Shown here one piece after another: positions 37,101 to 45,394 of a stretch of 64,000 nucleotides of DNA. The stretch is from an uncultured Eubacteriales bacterium (lineage in GTDB: Bacteria; Bacillota; Clostridia; Christensenellales; Aristaeellaceae): positions 1-64,000 of the forward strand of contig CADBKQ010000019.1 of assembly GCA_902795275.1 (NCBI GenBank), given 5' to 3'. Made by a program: the position numbers and the translations under genes. The notes under the pieces were generated by a model. It made no database searches and was not told the origin of the DNA. It saw nothing but the letters and a program-made list of their open reading frames with translations. Within the stretch, counting starts at the first letter, position 1. Every line of letters begins with the position of its first letter.

Positions 37101-38648
37101 ATGAAGAAAATGCTGGCTCTGCTGGTGGCGCTGTGCATGGTACTGAGCCTGTGCCCCGCCCTGGCCGAAGAAACCCAGGAACTCAAGGACGCCCGCAGCT
37201 ACATCAACCTGATGTACAAGAACAAGCCCGCCTCCACTCCCAAGGACTATGAAGTGATCGGTTCCGTGCCCGGCGACAGCGAAGTGTTCACCGTGGAATG
37301 GACCACCGATTCCGACACCATCGCTGTTGTCCGCGAGGAAAGCGGCCTGGTGAAGATCGACGTGGACGAAAACAACCCCAAGGAAGTCAGCTACAAGCTG
37401 ACAGCCACCATCCTGGACGCCGCCGGAAACTCCATCCAGATTTCCTTTGACCGGGTGGTGCCCGCCGCCATCAACCTGGACCTGATGACGGAAGAGGAAA
37501 TCGTGAACCTGGCTTACACTCTGGAGGACGGCGACAAACTGCCCGCCATGACCGCCCTCACCGGCAAGGTTGTGGCCATTCCCTCCCCCTACAGCGAAGA
37601 ATACAAGAACATCACCGTCAATATCCAGGTGGGCGATCTGGCCGATAAGCCCATCCAGTGCTACCGCCTCACCGGCGATATTGCCGCTTTCCTGGAAGAG
37701 GGCATGGAAATCGCCGTGGCGGGCATCATCAAGAACTACAAGGGCACCATTGAATTCGACAAAGGCTGCGTGATCATCCCCACCATGTACGCCCAGTCTG
37801 CCCGGGTGGCCCTGTTCGCCCACGGCACCCTGGAAGAAGGCGCGGCCATGAGCCGTCCCTCTACCATGAAGGGCCTCGTCGTCGCCATTCCCTCCGCGTA
37901 TAGTGAGGAATACAAGAACATCACCGTCAACATCGCCGTGCCCGGTCTGGAAGACTATTTCGTGCAGTGCTACCGCCTCTCCGGTGAAGGCGCGGAAACC
38001 CTGAAAGAGGGCAACGTCATCACTGTCAGCGGCACCATCAAGAACTACAAGGGCACCATTGAATTTGACAAGGGCTGCACCCTGGACCACATCATGACCG
38101 ACGATGAACTCATTGCCGTAGCGTTCGGCGACGCGGAGGGCCTGGAAGGCCTGGGAGCTCTGCTGGGCGGCCTGCTGGGCGGCAGCAACAGCGGCGAAGA
38201 ACAATCCGCCGAATCCGCGGTGCTGGGCTTACTCAATGGCCTGGGCGTTGACACCACCGGGATGGAAGAAGAAATCACCTCCGCCGTGGGCGAAGTGAAA
38301 TCCAAGCTGTCTGATCTGGGCGAGTCCGCGAAAGGACTGTTCGGTACCATCAAGGAAAAAGCGGGCGAAAAGCTTAACAAACTGGGCGAAGGACTGGAGG
38401 CCTTCCTGGGCGAACTGAACGAAAACGCCGAGCAGACCAAGTCCACCTCCGGTTCCGAAATCGAGGAAATGAAAGCCGAACTGGAAAAGCTCCTGAAGGA
38501 AGCCATGGAGAAGGATCCGGAGAGCGAAGAAACCAAAGCGCTGACCGAACTGGTGGAAGCCGCGAAGAACCTTACGGAAGATGACGAGGAAGCCATGAAG
38601 GCTTTCTTTACGAAGGTTTTGGAGATCCTGTTCGCTTCGGGCAAATAA
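37101..38648 (+). CDS. Secreted protein with two tandem OB-like repeats and helical tail
   Basis: This is a 515-residue protein with a signal peptide (MKKMLALLVALCMVLSLCPA, cleavage near L-A/E). An early beta-rich domain comes first (about 45-120). Then come two copies of about 80 residues: GKVVAIPSPYSEEYKNITVN with IIKNYKGTIEFDKGC, and GLVVAIPSAYSEEYKNITVN with TIKNYKGTIEFDKGC. The last 170 residues are acidic and helical (coiled-coil-like), starting after a Gly-rich linker. The repeat shape, short strands with a final EFDKG strand, suggests nucleic-acid or ligand-binding OB folds. It follows the nuclease gene by 18 bases and ends the operon at the terminator. No named family is recognised. 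Confidence 0.78.
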   Translation: MKKMLALLVALCMVLSLCPALAEETQELKDARSYINLMYKNKPASTPKDYEVIGSVPGDSEVFTVEWTTDSDTIAVVREESGLVKIDVDENNPKEVSYKLTATILDAAGNSIQISFDRVVPAAINLDLMTEEEIVNLAYTLEDGDKLPAMTALTGKVVAIPSPYSEEYKNITVNIQVGDLADKPIQCYRLTGDIAAFLEEGMEIAVAGIIKNYKGTIEFDKGCVIIPTMYAQSARVALFAHGTLEEGAAMSRPSTMKGLVVAIPSAYSEEYKNITVNIAVPGLEDYFVQCYRLSGEGAETLKEGNVITVSGTIKNYKGTIEFDKGCTLDHIMTDDELIAVAFGDAEGLEGLGALLGGLLGGSNSGEEQSAESAVLGLLNGLGVDTTGMEEEITSAVGEVKSKLSDLGESAKGLFGTIKEKAGEKLNKLGEGLEAFLGELNENAEQTKSTSGSEIEEMKAELEKLLKEAMEKDPESEETKALTELVEAAKNLTEDDEEAMKAFFTKVLEILFASGK

Positions 38649-38670
38649 ATCCATATTACCCGTAAAAAAG

Positions 38671-38696
38671 GAGCCGCGGAAACGCGGCTCTTTTTT
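38671..38696 (+). terminator. Terminator of the nuclease operon
   Basis: GAGCCGCG at 38671-38678 pairs with CGCGGCTC at 38683-38690 around a GAAA loop, followed by six T. Confidence 0.92.
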
Positions 38697-38714
38697 GTGG
38701 CTGCTTTCGCCGGA

Positions 38715-38770
38715 TTCGACTTTCTTTTTACCTTGGTTCGACGCCTGTTTCCGTACACAAACGCTATGAT
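38715..38770 (+). promoter_or_regulatory. Spo0A-dependent promoter of spoIIE
   Basis: Two near-consensus 0A boxes (TTCGACA), TTCGACT at 38715-38721 and TTCGACG at 38737-38743, are 22 bp apart. The second is 21 bp upstream of TATGAT at 38765-38770. This matches the wide-spaced, Spo0A-activated sigma-A promoters known at spoIIE and spoIIG in Bacillus. The implied start of transcription is near 38777, which supports a start codon after that point. Confidence 0.65.
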
Positions 38771-38801
38771 GATCGTATTCATGCGGGATGGAGGCGGAAG
38801 C

Positions 38802-41153
38802 GTGGAACAGATGGATATTGACCTGGAAACACCGCAGGTCAGACGGTACAAAACATGGAATGCGCCCGGGAAGCAGCCCCGGAAAAGCATGCGCGAAACA
38901 GCGGCGGCCTTGATCCGCCCACTGCCGATGGCCGGACTGTTCTTTTTGCTCAGCCTGGCCCAGTGCTTTTCTGTGCCCGGCACCTTCGCCATCAGCGCGC
39001 TGACGGCGCTGCTGTATGAAAACGCGCGTCCCCAAGGCGCGCTCCTGGGCATGGCGGCGGCGCTCGTTTTTCGGGTCGCGTGGCGCTTGCCCATGGACGC
39101 GGGCCAGTTTGGGGCGTGCCTGTGCTGCTGTGTGTTCATGCGGCTGATCCGGAAAACCGAAGGGCAGATGTATCTGCTGCTGACCGCGCTGCTGATCGGG
39201 CGGGCTTTTCCGGCCATCCTCGTCTCGCCCGACGGCCAGTCGGTGATCCTGTACGCGTCCGGCGTGGTGCTGGGGCTGGCCTCTTTCCCGGCCTTGCGGC
39301 GGTGCGCGCAGCTTCGCCGGGACAGGCCGGCCAAAATCACCCAGGACGATTTGCTGTGCCTGTTCCTGCCCTTCCTGCTGATCATTGCGGGGCTGGGGCG
39401 GCTGTCGCTGTTTGATGTCAACCTGGGGTATCTGAGCGCGGCGGTGTGCGTGCTGGCGGTGTCCTGGCTCTGCGGCGGCGCGTGGGGCATGTGCCTAGGG
39501 CTGGGCTGCGGGCTGGCCCTGCTGGTCAGCGGACAGAGCGCTTTGCTGCTGGTGAACCTGACCTTCGGCGCGGTGCTGGCGGGGCTGTTCCAGGGAAGGA
39601 GCAGGCCCCTGGCGGCGCTGGTGTTTTCCCTGGGGGCCATCGTGTGCACTTACCTGATCGCGGGAAGGTTCTATCCTTTCCTGCTGGGCGCGGAAATGGC
39701 GGCGGGGCTGGGCTTCTGCCTGCTTCCGGGCCGCCTGCTGAATCGGCTGGGGCGAATCGCGCGGCAAATCAGCTGGTTTGCGCCGCGGGAAAACGCCTAT
39801 ATGCGCATGCGAATCAACCAGTGGCTCCAGTCCGTGGAGCGCATGGCGGACGCACTGCCGTCGCCGCGGGTCGCGCCCGCCGACCGGGAGGAGGAGTGCG
39901 CCACGCTGACGGAGGAGCTCTGCGCGGACTGCGACCGCCTGCCTATCTGCTGGCACGAAAATGCCGAGGAAACCCAGGCGGGCATGGAGGAACTGACGGC
40001 CAGGAGCGGGGACACGGAAAAAGATCTGGAGGTGATCAACCGCTGTTTCTCCCAGTGTCCGCGCATTGCCCGCCTGCCCGGCCTGCTGTCGCGGCTGGAT
40101 GAGGAACGGGAAAAACGGACGCGGCAGGCCATGTGCGCGGCATACGAACGGGACATGCTCCGCACGCACCTGAACGCCATCACCCAGGCCGTGCAGACCA
40201 TCACGCTGGGAGGCGGCGAAGGGGGAGAGGAAGCGGTTTGGCTGTCCAAAACGGAGTCCGCCTTGCAGTCGCTGCGCTTTCCGGGCCACGCGGCATTCGC
40301 CAAAAGCGAGGAGGGCCATTTGGTGCTGGGCCTGCGGTGCGACCCGCTGACCCTGCCGCTGCCCGCGGGGGATAACCTGGCGACGCGGCTGAGCCTGCAA
40401 TTGCGCACGCCGCTCAGCGTACTGCGTCAGGAACAGGGCCAGGTGGTGCTGGAAGAGGAGCCGCCCATGACGCTCGCCACCGGCATGGCCACCGCCTGCG
40501 CCGTGAACCGGGAAAGCAGGCATCGTCCTCCCCGAAAGCCCGACAACGGCGACGCCGTGCTGACCCGGAGCCTGCCGGGCGGCTGCGAACTGCTGGCTCT
40601 CAGCGACGGCATGGGCCACGGCGCGGGCGCGCAGGAAGAGAGCAGGAAAACATTGGAATTGTTGTCCCTCTGCCTCGAAGCGGGCTACACGAGAACCCAG
40701 GCCATGACGGCCGTGAACGGGGCCATGCTGTCCGCTACGGGCGGGGAAAAGTTCGCCACGGTGGATCTTTGCGTGATGAACCTGTGGACGGGGGAGGCCG
40801 TGATGAACAAGCTGGGGGCCTGCGCCTCCTATATCCTGCAAGGCCAGAAGATGCATACCGTGGAAGGGGCAGCCCTGCCCCTGGGCATCATCGAGCACGC
40901 CGTGCCCATGGAACACAGCTTCACGCTGGGGGAGGGGGACGTGCTGCTGCTGGTCAGCGACGGCGTGACGGATGCGCTGCCGGGCAATGAGGAAATCCCC
41001 GGAATATTGCAGCGGAACCGGGAGCAGCCCCCTCAGCTGATTGCCGACGCCCTGCTTCGGGCGGCCCTCATGCAGCAGGACGGCCTGCCCGCCGATGACA
41101 TGACCGTTCTGTGTGCCAAGGTCACAGCCCGGGAACGTAAGAAAAAACAGTAA
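38802..41153 (+). CDS. spoIIE: Stage II sporulation protein E (SpoIIE), phosphatase that activates sigma-F
   Basis: I choose GTG 38802 (783 residues): GGAGG lies 7 bases upstream and the promoter excludes the earlier ATGs. About ten membrane helices cover residues 45-310. A regulatory stretch follows, containing cysteine-rich text (TEELCADCDRLPICWHENAE). The last 220 residues are a PP2C phosphatase: LSDGMGHGAGAQEESRKTLE, then FATVDLCVMNL, then LLLVSDGVTDALPG and ADDMTVLCAKV. The enzyme dephosphorylates SpoIIAA in the forespore and helps polar division. Its presence implies that the organism sporulates or did so recently. Confidence 0.95.
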   Translation: MEQMDIDLETPQVRRYKTWNAPGKQPRKSMRETAAALIRPLPMAGLFFLLSLAQCFSVPGTFAISALTALLYENARPQGALLGMAAALVFRVAWRLPMDAGQFGACLCCCVFMRLIRKTEGQMYLLLTALLIGRAFPAILVSPDGQSVILYASGVVLGLASFPALRRCAQLRRDRPAKITQDDLLCLFLPFLLIIAGLGRLSLFDVNLGYLSAAVCVLAVSWLCGGAWGMCLGLGCGLALLVSGQSALLLVNLTFGAVLAGLFQGRSRPLAALVFSLGAIVCTYLIAGRFYPFLLGAEMAAGLGFCLLPGRLLNRLGRIARQISWFAPRENAYMRMRINQWLQSVERMADALPSPRVAPADREEECATLTEELCADCDRLPICWHENAEETQAGMEELTARSGDTEKDLEVINRCFSQCPRIARLPGLLSRLDEEREKRTRQAMCAAYERDMLRTHLNAITQAVQTITLGGGEGGEEAVWLSKTESALQSLRFPGHAAFAKSEEGHLVLGLRCDPLTLPLPAGDNLATRLSLQLRTPLSVLRQEQGQVVLEEEPPMTLATGMATACAVNRESRHRPPRKPDNGDAVLTRSLPGGCELLALSDGMGHGAGAQEESRKTLELLSLCLEAGYTRTQAMTAVNGAMLSATGGEKFATVDLCVMNLWTGEAVMNKLGACASYILQGQKMHTVEGAALPLGIIEHAVPMEHSFTLGEGDVLLLVSDGVTDALPGNEEIPGILQRNREQPPQLIADALLRAALMQQDGLPADDMTVLCAKVTARERKKKQ

Positions 41154-41167
41154 TCCCCCAAATGTAA

Positions 41168-41224
41168 AGAGCGCTTCATGCTGTTGCCTGAAAAGCGTAC
41201 AGCATGAAGCGCTCTCATCTTTTT
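41168..41224. terminator. Bidirectional terminator between spoIIE and the accessory region
   Basis: A 17-bp stem, AGAGCGCTTCATGCTGT at 41168-41184, pairs perfectly with 41199-41215. It is followed by CATCTTTTT on the plus strand. The convergent nucleotidyltransferase gene ends 31 bases after the stem. Confidence 0.88.
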
Positions 41225-41245
41225 CGGCTCTGCGCGCGCCGCCGA

Positions 41246-41914
41246 TTATTTCATCTGATCCACACGGACAAATGCATGCCGGCACCACTGGAACACGGAG
41301 GAGAAGGCTTCGTCAAAATCATAACCGTCCGGCAGTCCGGCCATTGAAAGCATCGCCCGGTCCTCCTCGCAAACCGACGCCGATAATTCTTTCTTTGTCA
41401 AAAGGAAGCTGCCGCTTTCCAGATAATGCAGGTTCTGAATCAGAAAGAACAGCCCTTTGCAGGAAGCACGGAACTTTACGACATTCTTTGCGCGGTCCGC
41501 GTGGATATAGCGGTGGCACAGCTCGTGATACAGGTTTCCGAGGCTGAATTTGACGTAATTGATTTCATCCGCTCTCGACGCGGACGGAAGATAATCGGAC
41601 AGCGCCCCGTACAAATCCTTTGTGGTATGCCGAAGCTGGCAGACCTCCAAGGGATTCCAGCGCTCCATTTCCTCCCTGCCGCAGATAAAGCCGCACGCTT
41701 TTTCGGTGTGCCCGATTTTTTCAAGAACGGCACGGTACGCATCCATGTCCGCGACGGAAAAATGGTCGATGATCGCCATGATGTCGATGTCGCTGTGTTC
41801 GTTCGCTTCGCCGCGCAGATAACTGCCCTGCAAGCCCAGATACAGGAGCCTGTCACCGAAGACAGCGCTGCATTCCGCAATCATTTGGGGCAAATATTCA
41901 TTCAGATCAATCAT
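41246..41914 (-). CDS. Nucleotidyltransferase-fold protein (aminoglycoside nucleotidyltransferase-like)
   Basis: I take the ATG at 41914-41912 (222 residues), with AGGAGA upstream; the longer frame is out of phase with the neighbouring gene and unsupported. The polymerase-beta motif is GLQGSYLRGEANEHSDIDIM (Gly30-Ser31, Asp42, Asp44), so two catalytic acids are kept. The C-terminal half is helical, like a HEPN-type or substrate-binding bundle. Such proteins transfer nucleotides to small molecules, proteins or RNA. Antibiotic modification is possible but not shown. Confidence 0.82.
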   Translation of the reverse strand: MIDLNEYLPQMIAECSAVFGDRLLYLGLQGSYLRGEANEHSDIDIMAIIDHFSVADMDAYRAVLEKIGHTEKACGFICGREEMERWNPLEVCQLRHTTKDLYGALSDYLPSASRADEINYVKFSLGNLYHELCHRYIHADRAKNVVKFRASCKGLFFLIQNLHYLESGSFLLTKKELSASVCEEDRAMLSMAGLPDGYDFDEAFSSVFQWCRHAFVRVDQMK

Positions 41915-41991
41915 ATCTTCTCCTGCCCGTCCAGTTCCTTCAGTGTGGTTTTGTCCCAATACTCCATTCGATTTTGCCTCCTGTCCGGATA

Positions 41992-42738
41992 TCAATTTGT
42001 CATCCGCGTTGGCTTCTTCCTGGAGAACCAGCCCCGGAAGATGCCGCCCTGGATGACCGAGAGAATGATGAAAAACAGATCCGCGCACAAAATGAAAACG
42101 AAGGACGGCAGCATGATTCTCGTATAATGCTTTCCGTATTCCTTTCTTTGATTGATGCGGCAGGCAAGCCAAATATCGAAGGCAATGATTCCGCAGCACA
42201 GAAGAAGGATCGCCGCCGTTTGTTTCCCGAATACGATCCAGGGCCCGGCCTGCCAGCTTCCCAGAATCCCGGCCGCAACAAATCTGAATACGGCGAGCGC
42301 GAGATACACCAGCAGCATGATGCGCATGACGTTCATCATGACGCCGCCGCCGATGCCGAGCCCTCCGCCCCAACGAATGCCGCTGCGTTCACAGAAATGC
42401 TCCATGGTCTGCATCAGCGGTTCATTCTGCTTCCCCTCGATGAAGCCGTTGTTGGCAATCACATAGACATTCATGTCGGGGGAGTTCTCCCGGCGGCGAA
42501 GCTCCATCTCTTTGAGGAATGGAAGAATGTGGGACGGAACGCCGTCCACATACAGCGGCATGGAAAAAACCACGTTATCCGCATCCGCCACTGCATCCAG
42601 CACCCTGCTCCAGTCCGCCTTCGTCCGCAGCTTTTCTTTCTTCTTTTCGCCCATGACAAACAGGCTTGTGAACCCCGCAATGAAGCCGGACGCGCTGAGT
42701 TTTTTCTTCGGGCTGCAATCAATCAGAACGGTTTTCAC
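41992..42738 (-). CDS. Flavodoxin-fold protein fused to membrane helices
   Basis: The gene starts with GTG at 42738-42736, which overlaps the stop of the upstream gene (GTGA), giving 248 residues. Residues 1-150 are a flavodoxin-like fold: VKTVLIDCSPKKKLSASGF binds the FMN phosphate, and VFSMPLYVDGVPSHILPFL is typical of NADPH-dependent FMN reductases. A Gly-rich segment (RWGGGLGIGGGVMMN) leads into about three membrane helices, an unusual addition. It probably works with the soluble flavoprotein encoded just upstream as a membrane-bound redox unit; substrates are unknown. Confidence 0.8.
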   Translation of the reverse strand: MKTVLIDCSPKKKLSASGFIAGFTSLFVMGEKKKEKLRTKADWSRVLDAVADADNVVFSMPLYVDGVPSHILPFLKEMELRRRENSPDMNVYVIANNGFIEGKQNEPLMQTMEHFCERSGIRWGGGLGIGGGVMMNVMRIMLLVYLALAVFRFVAAGILGSWQAGPWIVFGKQTAAILLLCCGIIAFDIWLACRINQRKEYGKHYTRIMLPSFVFILCADLFFIILSVIQGGIFRGWFSRKKPTRMTN

Positions 42739-43226
42739 AGCGCATTCGCCTCCAGTTCGTTTAAGTCTGTCACGAAGCTGACTTCGGACTGCTGAAAGCC
42801 GTCGTTGATGGCGTTCTTTTTCGCTGTCAGCGCCCAGGTTTTCTTTTCGCCGTCCGTGGTATCGCCATAAACCACCACCCGCCATTGATGGTGCTTTCCA
42901 TAGCGGAGCGTATGGTGCATTTCCCGTCCCCGATAGGTGCTCATGGGGGTCGATGTGCCGATGGAGCGATCCAGCAGGTTTTTCACCGCCGGACTGTAAC
43001 CGCCGTACCAGTTTTCCGTGATGATCGTCAGATCGTCGGCCTGGCCGATCACCCGGCAGATTTCCTGGAGCGCGTCCTTCATCTCACAGGCCGCCGGAGA
43101 TTTTGTCCAGCAATGAAAGCAGCCCTGGCAGGGAGCGTACTTTCCGTCGGCATAAATGACCTGATCGAATTTCCCCTTCATGGTCTGGCTGAATTCTTCG
43201 CTTCGGTCATGAATCAGGAGCCTCAT
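42735..43226 (-). CDS. NADPH-dependent FMN reductase / flavodoxin-like protein
   Basis: This 163-residue protein has FMN-reductase text. YAPCQGCFHCWTKSPAACEM carries several cysteines as in iron-sulfur flavoproteins, and LTIITENWYGGYSPAVKNLL matches the WYGGYSP turn that contacts flavin. It starts with MRLLIHDRSEEF. It is coupled to the following gene by a GTGA overlap, and both are driven by a very good promoter at 43380-43352. It is part of the accessory region. Confidence 0.83.
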   Translation of the reverse strand: MRLLIHDRSEEFSQTMKGKFDQVIYADGKYAPCQGCFHCWTKSPAACEMKDALQEICRVIGQADDLTIITENWYGGYSPAVKNLLDRSIGTSTPMSTYRGREMHHTLRYGKHHQWRVVVYGDTTDGEKKTWALTAKKNAINDGFQQSEVSFVTDLNELEANAL

Positions 43227-43351
43227 CCGTGCTTCATCTCCATTCTTTCATCAATCTATATCCTGAAAAACCATATCGGATGCTGCCGCTGAAATGCGTC
43301 CCTTCGCCATAAACAGCATTTCGGCATCAAAGGGAACGTCCGATTTCTTCT

Positions 43352-43380
43352 ATTATAGAGAACGATCGGTCACGTGTCAA
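43352..43380 (-). promoter_or_regulatory. Sigma-A promoter of the flavoprotein pair
   Basis: On the minus strand a perfect TTGACA (43380-43375) and a perfect TATAAT (43357-43352) are separated by 17 bp. The spacer has CGTGACCGATCG, part of an imperfect palindrome that could be an operator. The leader is about 120 bases long. Confidence 0.85.
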
Positions 43381-43465
43381 GAGCTTGGGAAAACAAATTG
43401 ATGAAACGATTCACCGCGATGCAGTAAGCCGAAGGCGTGACCGAGGGTCGAGCTCCCCGGGACTT

Positions 43466-43600
43466 ATACTAAATCCCATCTAAAAGCTTGAATCTTCGGG
43501 CGTCTTTTCCGCCCTGGCTGTGCTTCACTCCGGTCAACGTAGCGCTGCTACGCCTCCCTTCATCCCGAATCTTTCAATCTTTTAGAAGGTATTTAGTATT
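43466..43600. repeat. MITE-like element with imperfect terminal inverted repeats
   Basis: ATACTAAATCCCATCTAAAA at 43466 is matched by the reverse complement of the right end, ATACTAAATACCTTCTAAAA at 43599. The terminal repeats are about 37 bp and imperfect. The inside contains a small hairpin (CGTAGCGCTGCTACG). No protein is encoded. The flanking 43381-43465 and 43601-43790 have no gene I can support, apart from a short hairpin (GGAGCAATACC with GGTATTACTCC at 43662-43686). Confidence 0.7.
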
Positions 43601-43801
43601 AAGGCTTCCAGGGGAAGCTGATGCTGCCGCCCGGCATTCTCAGGTTTGCGCATTGAAAAAGGAGCAATACCATGAGGTATTACTCCGCTCTCATAATCTC
43701 ATGGGCACCCCAAAGCTGTTCCCCAGCGTTGCCCCTTACCGCTTATGAGGAAACTTAACGCAAGATGGGAAAATACCAGAAGAATTATAACGCTGATCTC
43801 T

Positions 43802-43829
43802 TTACCGTTCCCAATTTCTGTCCTATAAT
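43802..43829 (+). promoter_or_regulatory. Probable promoter of the XRE remnant and kinase genes
   Basis: TTACCG at 43802-43807 and a perfect TATAAT at 43824-43829 are separated by 16 bp. GGAAGGAAGAGGAAGG follows before the ATG at 43860. Confidence 0.55.
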
Positions 43830-43859
43830 GTCCTTATCAGCAGGAAGGAAGAGGAAGGC

Positions 43860-44042
43860 ATGGAGACAAGCATCGCGGAAAACATCCGGGCGTACAGGAA
43901 ACAGCGGGGGCTGACCCAGGAACAGCTGGTAGAGGCGCTGGGGGTATCCGTCGGTGCGGTGTATAAGTGGGGAATCCAGATCATCCCTGCCCGAGCTGCG
44001 GCTCATCATGGAGATGGCGGATTACACCGTGATACGGAGATA
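43860..44042 (+). pseudogene. Truncated XRE-family regulator (helix-turn-helix remnant)
   Basis: The first 38 residues are a good XRE helix-turn-helix (IAENIRAYRKQRGLTQEQLV, then VSVGAVYKW). At about 43972 the reading leaves frame. In the next frame PELRLIMEMADY, the normal continuation, appears and then stops at TAG 44040-44042. Both a small deletion and loss of the C-terminal half are needed to explain it. Its start and promoter are intact, so it may now be only a leader for the kinase gene, which begins 14 bases later. Confidence 0.78.
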
Positions 44043-44056
44043 GGGGGCAAAAGACC

Positions 44057-44569
44057 ATGAAACTGTTTATCATCACCGGCGCCTGCGGGGCCGGAAAATC
44101 CACCATGAAGGACGAGTTGGCGGCAAGGCTGGCCCCGGATCGGTACGCCTGCGTCGATTCGGACGAAGCCGGCCTCAACTGGTGGGACTATTCCGGCACC
44201 GAACGGGAAGGGCAGTACGGAGCGGACACGCTGCGGGAAGCGTTCAGGATCGCCGATGGAAGAAACCTGGTTTTCGTTACCTGCATGGCTCCCCATGATT
44301 ACATGACGAAAGCCGCCGTGCCGGAGGCATTGACCGCCACTTTCCATATCGCGCTGTGGGCAAAGGATCAGATTATTGATCAGCGCCTGCGGGCCAGGCC
44401 AAAGGATCGGGGCTTTACCACGGACGAAGCCATCCGCCCCCACATCGAATACAATCAGTGGATCGGCCGGAACCGGGGCAAATATCAGCTGTTCATCGAC
44501 ACCGAAAACCAGACGCCGGATGAAACCGCTAAGACAATCGCAGCATTTATCACCAGCTTGGCAGAATAA
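44057..44569 (+). CDS. P-loop kinase-like AAA protein
   Basis: This 170-residue protein has the Walker A motif GACGAGKST at residues 8-16 and a kinase-type acidic motif YACVDSDEAGL near residue 35. The lid-type text RPKDRGFTTDEAIRPHIEY follows. It resembles small nucleoside or antibiotic kinases (chloramphenicol phosphotransferase-like fold). The ATG overlaps the methyltransferase leader by one base. The substrate is not identifiable. Confidence 0.8.
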   Translation: MKLFIITGACGAGKSTMKDELAARLAPDRYACVDSDEAGLNWWDYSGTEREGQYGADTLREAFRIADGRNLVFVTCMAPHDYMTKAAVPEALTATFHIALWAKDQIIDQRLRARPKDRGFTTDEAIRPHIEYNQWIGRNRGKYQLFIDTENQTPDETAKTIAAFITSLAE

Positions 44570-44583
44570 TGGAGGAAACGAAA

Positions 44584-45300
44584 ATGAGCAATATGGAGAA
44601 ATACCGGAAATACTTTACAAAGGACTATCTGATGGGGCCGAATTCCTTCCGCCTGCTGGATGAATTGATTCGCAGAAAGCCATCCGATGTTCCGTTTCAC
44701 CGGACGCTGGATCTGGGATGCGGCTTTGCCCTGACCTCCTTTTTTATCTCCAATGAAACGGACGCGGATACCGTGTACGCCTTTGATCTGTGGATTCCCG
44801 CGTCGGAAAACTACCGGAGGATCCGGGATAACGGGCTTGAAGACAAGATTATCCCGATCCACGGCGACGCCATGGATATGCCCTTTGCGCAGGATTATTT
44901 CGATGCCATCATCAGCGTTGACGCCTATCATTATTTCGGCTGTAAGGCAGGTGTGTTTGCAAATAAAATACTGCCTTTTGTCAAAAAAGGCGGCTATGTG
45001 ATGATCGCCGTTCCGGGACTCAGGGAACAGCCCGAGGGCGACATGAAGCAGCTGTTTGAAACGTGGGCCGAAGGGGACGACGCGCAGCTGTTCAAGACAG
45101 CGGCATGGTGGGAAGAACTGCTGAAAAACGAATGCGGCGGAACGTGCGAAATTTCCGTGAAGGAAGCGGAATGCTTTGACATCGCCTGGCAGGAGTGGTT
45201 TGATTCGGGACATGAATACGGTATCCGCGACAGGGAATTCCTGCAAAAAGGACTGGACAAGATTTTGAACTTTGTCCTGATCTACGTCAGAAAGAACTGA
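44584..45300 (+). CDS. SAM-dependent methyltransferase (class I)
   Basis: I use the ATG at 44584 (238 residues) because GGAGG is 8 bases upstream. The earlier in-frame ATG (44569) sits on that site. The SAM-binding motif is TLDLGCGFALTS (residues 41-52). Then come GDAMDMPFAQDYFDAIISVD and the post-motif VKKGGYVMIAVPG. The fold is of the small-molecule methyltransferase type. It sits 14 bases after the kinase gene and may share its transcript. Confidence 0.87.
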   Translation: MSNMEKYRKYFTKDYLMGPNSFRLLDELIRRKPSDVPFHRTLDLGCGFALTSFFISNETDADTVYAFDLWIPASENYRRIRDNGLEDKIIPIHGDAMDMPFAQDYFDAIISVDAYHYFGCKAGVFANKILPFVKKGGYVMIAVPGLREQPEGDMKQLFETWAEGDDAQLFKTAAWWEELLKNECGGTCEISVKEAECFDIAWQEWFDSGHEYGIRDREFLQKGLDKILNFVLIYVRKN

Positions 45301-45394
45301 CGAGAGCTTCTGACGGTTTTCAAGGTTGGGAACGCCGGGGAAGAGAATAAGCGGGTCACGCTATACGCCTGTATGGCGCGGGAGTAGGATTGTC

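Noticed and set aside
35733..38204. 823-codon minus-strand open frame
   Set aside because: It is a shadow of the nuclease and repeat-protein genes, whose signal peptides, spacing and terminator support the plus strand.
39495..41288. 597-codon minus-strand open frame
   Set aside because: It is antisense to spoIIE and has no recognisable domain.
43488..43748. 86-codon plus-strand open frame
   Set aside because: It starts inside the MITE-like element and has no ribosome site or family resemblance.
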